Source: Anaeramoeba flamelloides
Lineage: Eukaryota; Metamonada; Anaeramoebidae
DNA: 64,000 nucleotides
Assembly: GCA_027625915.1 (NCBI GenBank)
Contig: JANTQA010000012.1
Span: 8,640,501 to 8,704,500, forward strand
Direction of reading: 5' to 3'
A program made the position numbers and the translations under genes. The notes beneath the pieces are model-generated. The model was not told the DNA's origin. It did not search any database and saw only the letters and a program-made list of their open reading frames with translations. Shown one piece after another: positions 59,222 to 64,000 of the stretch (positions within the stretch are counted from its first letter, which is position 1; each line of letters opens with the position of its first letter).

Positions 59222-62200
59222 TAAAATAGATTTATTTTTCAAATTTCTTTTTTGTTTTATTTTTAATTTTTATTTTAATTTTTTATTTTGTTCTTGAAAG
59301 AATTTTTTATTTTGCTGTTGGAATTTTTTATTTCTTTTATTTGTCTACACTTTGCTTTTGTCAAAGGTAGTGCCAAAAAAAATTCCAAATATCAATTATT
59401 TTTTATAATTGTCCTTTGGAGAATAGATAAGAAGAAAAAACGAGAATAATAAACATCAAAGATAGTTGATATCCTTATGAAATAAAACTACTAAATTAAT
59501 AGATTTTCTTAAAAATTTCAAAAATTTGAATTCTTAAGGCGCCCATTGAGAAAAAACAACAAGTTTCATTTTGATCTTCAATTGAAGTTCAAATAAAATT
59601 CCAATGAACATTTTCGCGAGAAGATGCTGATTTTAAACCAGGTATATTCCCTTAAATATAATCATTTAATCCACATTTTAATGTAAATTGTTGTCTTTGA
59701 AAACAAAAAATTTTTTAGATGAAAGCCAAGAATAAATTGGAAAGAAAAGTACAATTTTATAATTTTTTAAAAAAATGAAAGTTCTATTTTAAAATTAAGA
59801 AAAAGGAATTTTCTTTTTTTCTTCAAAAAGCTGTAGGAATATTTCAGATAAATTTAAAACACAAAGAAAAAATAAATTGTGTATGTAGAATCACGAAATT
59901 TTCACAAAAAGTTGGTTTAAATATGATAAAAAATCATTTAACCTTAACAAAAAATGTATTATTTTATACACCAATACCTATGTTAAATGGAATAAATTGT
60001 ATTTGTTACTAATCTTTTTTGAATTGTAAAGTCTTCATGAAGTTCGAGGTGTAATCTTTTTGCTTTAGTTCCTTAAATTTGGTTTCAAGTACAAACCTTA
60101 AAAATTGAGCATTTTCTAGTACAAAGGGACAAAGTTGTAGAAAGTGGATTACATTTTTTTTATGAGGGACTTGTGTGGATATAGAAGAAAAATTTAATTT
60201 GGAAATTTCAAAATTGAAATCTATTTTCACCTTTTCACATTTTGCTTTTTTTTTTTTTTACAATGATTTTTTTGCGAAGTAATAGTTTTGTAAATTTTTT
60301 ATATTTTTTAAAAGATCTGTAGTAACTTTGTAAATATGTCTGATTTTAAGGCTATTGAAATAGTGAAAATTATTGCCGAGAAATTTACTATTTATCCCTA
60401 TTGGATTTTTATTTTGATCTTCAATGAAAGATCAAAATGAACATTATTATTTTTTCTAAATTGGAATCTTAAGATTATAAATTTTTTAAATTATTCAGAA
60501 AACCAATTCATTTATTGATTTATTTCCAGGTGGGATATAAACTATCCTTGAACGCATATTATTCTACTTATTGTTTCTTAGTTTTTTAAAAGTTAAATAT
60601 AAATAATAATTAATTTTTTAAAAAGATGTTGGCCTCCAATGACTGAAAAGGGTTAAGAATTGGCTATATATTGTACTTTTATAGTTTCTTGTGATGTTAT
60701 AAGCTTTATGATGAATTGAGAGGGAGAATCACAAAAATATCTATTGGGGGGGACTCTGCTCTATAGCCACAAGATAAAATTCCAAAATATGTTTTTTGGT
60801 GATATTCTCTACTTACAAATTTTGTAGATTCGAAGTGTCAAAAAATTCTAATTGAATCGAGAAAAAAAAATTTTTTTAGTGAAACCAAATTTTTTTTTCA
60901 CATTGTTTCTGAAAAAGGAATCAATTAAAATCATTTTATTTCTTAAAATATAAATTTTTTTTTACCTTTTTTATTACCATTTCCATCATTATTATACAAT
61001 AAATATCCTTTGTTGCCTGGGATATTAATGTAAAGACTTTTTTTTTTTTTTTTTGTGATCATTCTTTTTGTGGATCAAAAAATTTTTTCTCCAATACATT
61101 GAACGATATCTGTATTTTTTAAGATGAATAGTTATAATTATTAATTGTATAAAATCTATTTAAAAATTTTACTTATAAATTTTGTTTTTTCGTTCTCAGA
61201 CCAAAGTAGATTTTTCAATATAAAATTTTCTTAAAGGTATTTTGGAATAAAGTTATTTTATTTTCAAAATTCAAAATCATTTTTTTTCCGATGAAAATGA
61301 TTTGAATTCTTATAATAATTCTTGTTTTTAAGACCAAAATATATATTAAAAAAATTTTTATGCATCTTTTTTTTTTGATTTTTTGAAAACAATAAAAAGA
61401 ACTTTTTTAAAACTATTGAGAATTAAAAATTTTATTGATAGATCTCAAATGATCTTGATGAAAATAAGGGAAACTTTGATTAAAATATTCTTTCATTTAA
61501 TCAGACACACCTTAGTTAGTTTTATTGGGTTGATTTTGAATTGAAATATAAATCATTATAAATGAGAACAAAAGATAAACTTTTCTTTCAAAAAGCAATA
61601 CTTTGCAACATAAAACTAAAAATATGCTTCACAATTTTCAAGAATTAACATAATTGTTAATAAAAATAATATATTACTTTTTTTAGTTTTATATTGCTAA
61701 ACATATGGAATTTGGATTTCAAAAAAAGAGACTCAAATTAATAAATTGTTTAATGTGTTTAACTCACTAATTTCAAAAATCAAAAAACACAAATTACAAA
61801 ATAAAATTTTTTCAAGATTTTGTAAAAGATTTCATTTTATTTTTAAATTATTACTTCTCCCTTAAAAAAATTGTTTTTATTTATGTTACAAAAAATTTCT
61901 ATAAATTGTGAGTGAAAATAAGAGAATAATCCAAATTTGAACGAGCCATAGCCATAACTTTTCGACTATTACAAACCTTTCAAACACTTTTTAAAGGGTG
62001 AAAAGCTATCTAATCGTGAGATTTTGAGGATTTAAACTTTCATGGAGTTGGGATATTTCGATTATAAAGGTGTAGTTTTCTTTGTTTTATTGGCGAGACA
62101 GTATTCCCATGAAAGAGTCTTATCCAATTATTTTCAATCATAAACTAATTAACCCTTTACCTTTAAGTTTTCCGATTTTGATCCATTTTTTTTAGTCTTT

Positions 62201-62300
62201 CCGAAAGTAATATTCTTTTAATTTTATTCTGAAACGAATAACAACTCAAACAAATAGAACAACTTACCCTTCTAAAATTCGTTTTTTAATTTCTTTTTCT
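59222..62300. other. AT-rich intergenic
   Basis: No confident gene. A minus-strand open frame at 60009-60230 has varied residues (VIHFLQLCPFVLENAQF...) but no ATG and no known domain; it may be an exon or debris. About 59530-59610 resembles 2268-2345. Confidence 0.4.
60009..60230 (-). other. Coding-like open frame, no start codon
   Basis: 73 codons with unusual variety for this window, including LCPFVLENAQFLRFVLETKF. It opens after an A-rich tract with GTG rather than ATG. It could be an exon of an unrecognised gene or a decayed element. Function unknown. Confidence 0.2.
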
Positions 62301-62309
62301 GAAAAAAAC

Positions 62310-62428
62310 AAAAAACCTAAAACAAAAAAAAAAAAAAAAAAACAAAAATTAAACAACACAAACCAAAAAAAAAATAATAAAAAAAAAAGCAAAGAGTTAT
62401 CTACCTGAAAGAATCATATCTTAAAACA
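62310..62428 (+). promoter_or_regulatory. A-rich 5' leader of RPS19
   Basis: Long A runs broken by CA and TA dinucleotides lie directly before ATCTTAAAACAATGG. An A-rich untranslated leader fits a highly expressed ribosomal protein gene. No TATA or other box is distinct in this background. Confidence 0.4.
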
Positions 62429-63224
62429 ATGGAATACTTAACAAGAATTTATATGTACGGTGGTGTCTCCGTAAAAGATGTAGAATCATCAAAATTCATT
62501 AATGCTTATGCTGAACATTTGAAAAGAGGTGACAAATTCAAAGAACCAAGTTGGGTTGACATTGTTAAAACTGGCTTCACAAAAGAACTTTCTCCATACG
62601 ATCGTGATTGGTTTGTTTTTCTGAAAAAAATTTTTTTTTATTTTCCGAAATGCTTTTTTTTTTCTTTTTGTTTTTTTCAAAAATGTTAAAAATGAAAATC
62701 TTTATTGTAAAAATAGCTTATAAGAGCCCAAAATGAGTGTTGTTGAATTCCAAAAATTGACACTATTTCAAACTTTATAACTAAAAAAACTTTTTTTTTT
62801 TTTTTTTTTAAAATTTCTTGATCGATTTTTTTTCAGGTATTACATTAGAGCTGCCTCTATCCTTAGAAGACTTTATATCAGACCATTTACTGGTGTTGGT
62901 GGATTTAAAAAAATTTACTCAAAAAAAAACAAAATTAGAGTCAAACCATCCCACTATAACAAGGGAAGCGGAAAGATCCCAAGATCCATTTTACATCAAT
63001 TCGAAAAAATTGGTATTGTTAAAAAAACCAAAAAAGGAACAAGAAAAGTTACATCTCTTGGAAGAAAAGAAATGGACGCCATTGCTTTAAAGATCCACAA
63101 AGAAACTCAACCAAACAAGAAAGAAGAAATTGATGAAATCGACGAACTTAATGAAATTATTGAAGAAACTAAAGAAACAAAAGAAGAAGAAGAAAAGGAA
63201 AAAGAAGAAGAAAAAGAAAACTAA
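62429..63224 (+). CDS. RPS19: 40S ribosomal protein S19 (eS19)
   Basis: Structural protein of the small-subunit head, also needed for 18S rRNA maturation. Exon 1 is 62429-62610 and exon 2 is 62837-63224; the 226-bp intron has an unusual GTTTGT donor and a TTTTTTTCAG acceptor. The protein is 189 residues. Family marks: GGVSVKDV, WVDIVKTG, KELSPYDRDWYYIRAASILR across the splice, LYIRPFTGVG, KPSHYNKGSG and IPRSILHQFEKIGIV. Animal eS19 is about 145 residues. Here a ~40-residue Glu/Lys tail (from about residue 150) is added. Met9 at 62453 (MYGGVSVKDV) aligns better with the usual N terminus, so translation may start there and give 181 residues. AATAAA lies at 63391-63396. Confidence 0.97.
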
Positions 63225-63550
63225 GTAATATTACAATTCATTAGAGTTGGAAAATCGCTGGGTTATTCTCTTTAGTGTTCTGTTCTTTTTTTTATTTTTT
63301 CTTTTTATTTTTTTATTTTTCCCAGATCTTTTTTACAACAAAAACATTACTTTTTCTTTGATTTACTTTTTTTTTTTTTCATATTTTTTCAATAAACCTT
63401 ACTTTAAAAGATCAAACCAAAAAAAAAAAAAAAAACACTCTATTTTAGGGATTTATTTTCAGAAATAACAGTTCTTAATAGACCTAATTTATTATTTTTG
63501 TTTTTCTTGTTTTTTTTTACTTTTTTTTTTATTATTATTAAAATCAAAAT
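63225..63550. other. RPS19 3' flank
   Basis: T-rich untranslated region with AATAAA at 63391-63396 as a likely polyadenylation signal. Nothing else seen. Confidence 0.5.
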
Positions 63551-63554
63551 TTTA

Positions 63555-63900
63555 TTCATCCCAAAGTTCAATAAAGAAGCTGAACTCAATCTTTCAAAAA
63601 TTTTCGTTTTTAAAAGGTCTCGTGAAGGCCTTTTTGTGCTTTTTCAGCGAATACGAAGAGAAATAAATTGCAAACTTGTAATAAAAAATATCATTTATTA
63701 ATTGGAAAATAACAGTAATTAAAAATTGATATCAAAAGTTCAATAAGGAAACCAAATTAAATCTCATGACGCATCATTTGTAATTTATTTTGGAAAGATC
63801 TTGGTTTTTTTTTTTCAACTATTAATTCGAAAAAAATATTCTGGAAATAGAAACAAAACTTTTCATTTATAAATTGGACAATTACAGTATTTGAATCTTT
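63555..63900. repeat. Tandem units of about 172-175 bp at window end
   Basis: AAAGTTCAATAAAGAAGCTG near 63563 and AAAGTTCAATAAGGAAACCA near 63737, then CATTTATTAATTGG near 63692 and CATTTATAAATTGG near 63865, mark two diverged direct copies. The array may continue past the window. The second motif also forms the arms of the foldback at 18675-18950. Confidence 0.65.
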
Positions 63901-64000
63901 CCAATTTCAAAGCAGGCTAAAAGAGAATTTTCTGGAAAATTTCTTATTGGGGTTCTTAATTAATCTTTGCAAATATTTTTTTTTTTCATTTTTAATCAGC

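Noticed and set aside
1-64000. CRISPR arrays, operons, rRNA genes and virus-like elements
   Set aside because: No regularly spaced identical repeats, rRNA-like GC-rich blocks, long terminal repeats or capsid or polymerase frames were seen; the genes are spliced nuclear genes.

Overview
The window is about three-quarters A+T. It carries spliceosomal introns and conserved eukaryotic single-copy genes, so it is nuclear DNA from an AT-rich protist. Proteins contain long Lys/Glu, Asn and Ser runs, all confidently called genes stop at TAA, and introns run up to 4.2 kb. This style recalls free-living amoeboid protists such as Anaeramoeba, or less closely dictyostelids. The species is my inference; the sequence does not prove it.

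Layout: a possible terminal exon of an unidentified gene (1701-1842, +). RPS26/eS26 (3525-4320, +, 2 exons). An RBBP4/MSI1-type histone-binding WD40 protein (7701-19826, -, 7 exons, 12.1 kb for a 1.5 kb CDS). TRAPPC4/Trs23 (24498-25043, -, 2 exons). An uncharacterised acidic Ser/Glu-rich protein (31569-32129, -). CENP-K (38319-39281, +, 1 exon). A possible tiny gene near 44.76-45.08 kb. A 1697-residue low-complexity protein whose C-terminal third looks like an inactive DDE transposase relative (46169-51262, +). IMP3 (55904-59221, +, 2 exons with a 2.76-kb intron). RPS19/eS19 (62429-63224, +, 2 exons). The split genes were assembled by joining exons at GT-AG sites; in each case reading phases agree and the order matches the known family.

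Space between genes and inside long introns is packed with short non-autonomous repeats. These include a TTAA-flanked terminal-inverted-repeat family (four copies), foldback elements with TACAGTC-like ends, an 862-bp near-perfect palindromic element with a second diverged copy, a 0.7-kb tandem duplication, a hairpin motif seen at least five times, and a ~0.8-kb family with copies 18 kb apart in opposite orientation. Several sit inside RBBP4 and IMP3 introns and explain most of the intron length.

The genes do not form an operon or one pathway. Three serve ribosome structure or biogenesis (RPS26, RPS19, IMP3), two chromatin or kinetochore (RBBP4, CENP-K), and one vesicle traffic (TRAPPC4). I see no tRNA, rRNA, CRISPR array or recognisable virus-like element. 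The most unusual items are the transposase-like giant protein, the oppositely charged tails on two ribosomal proteins, the divergent N terminus of the RBBP4 homologue, and the A-rich rather than pyrimidine-rich 3' splice sites of several introns.
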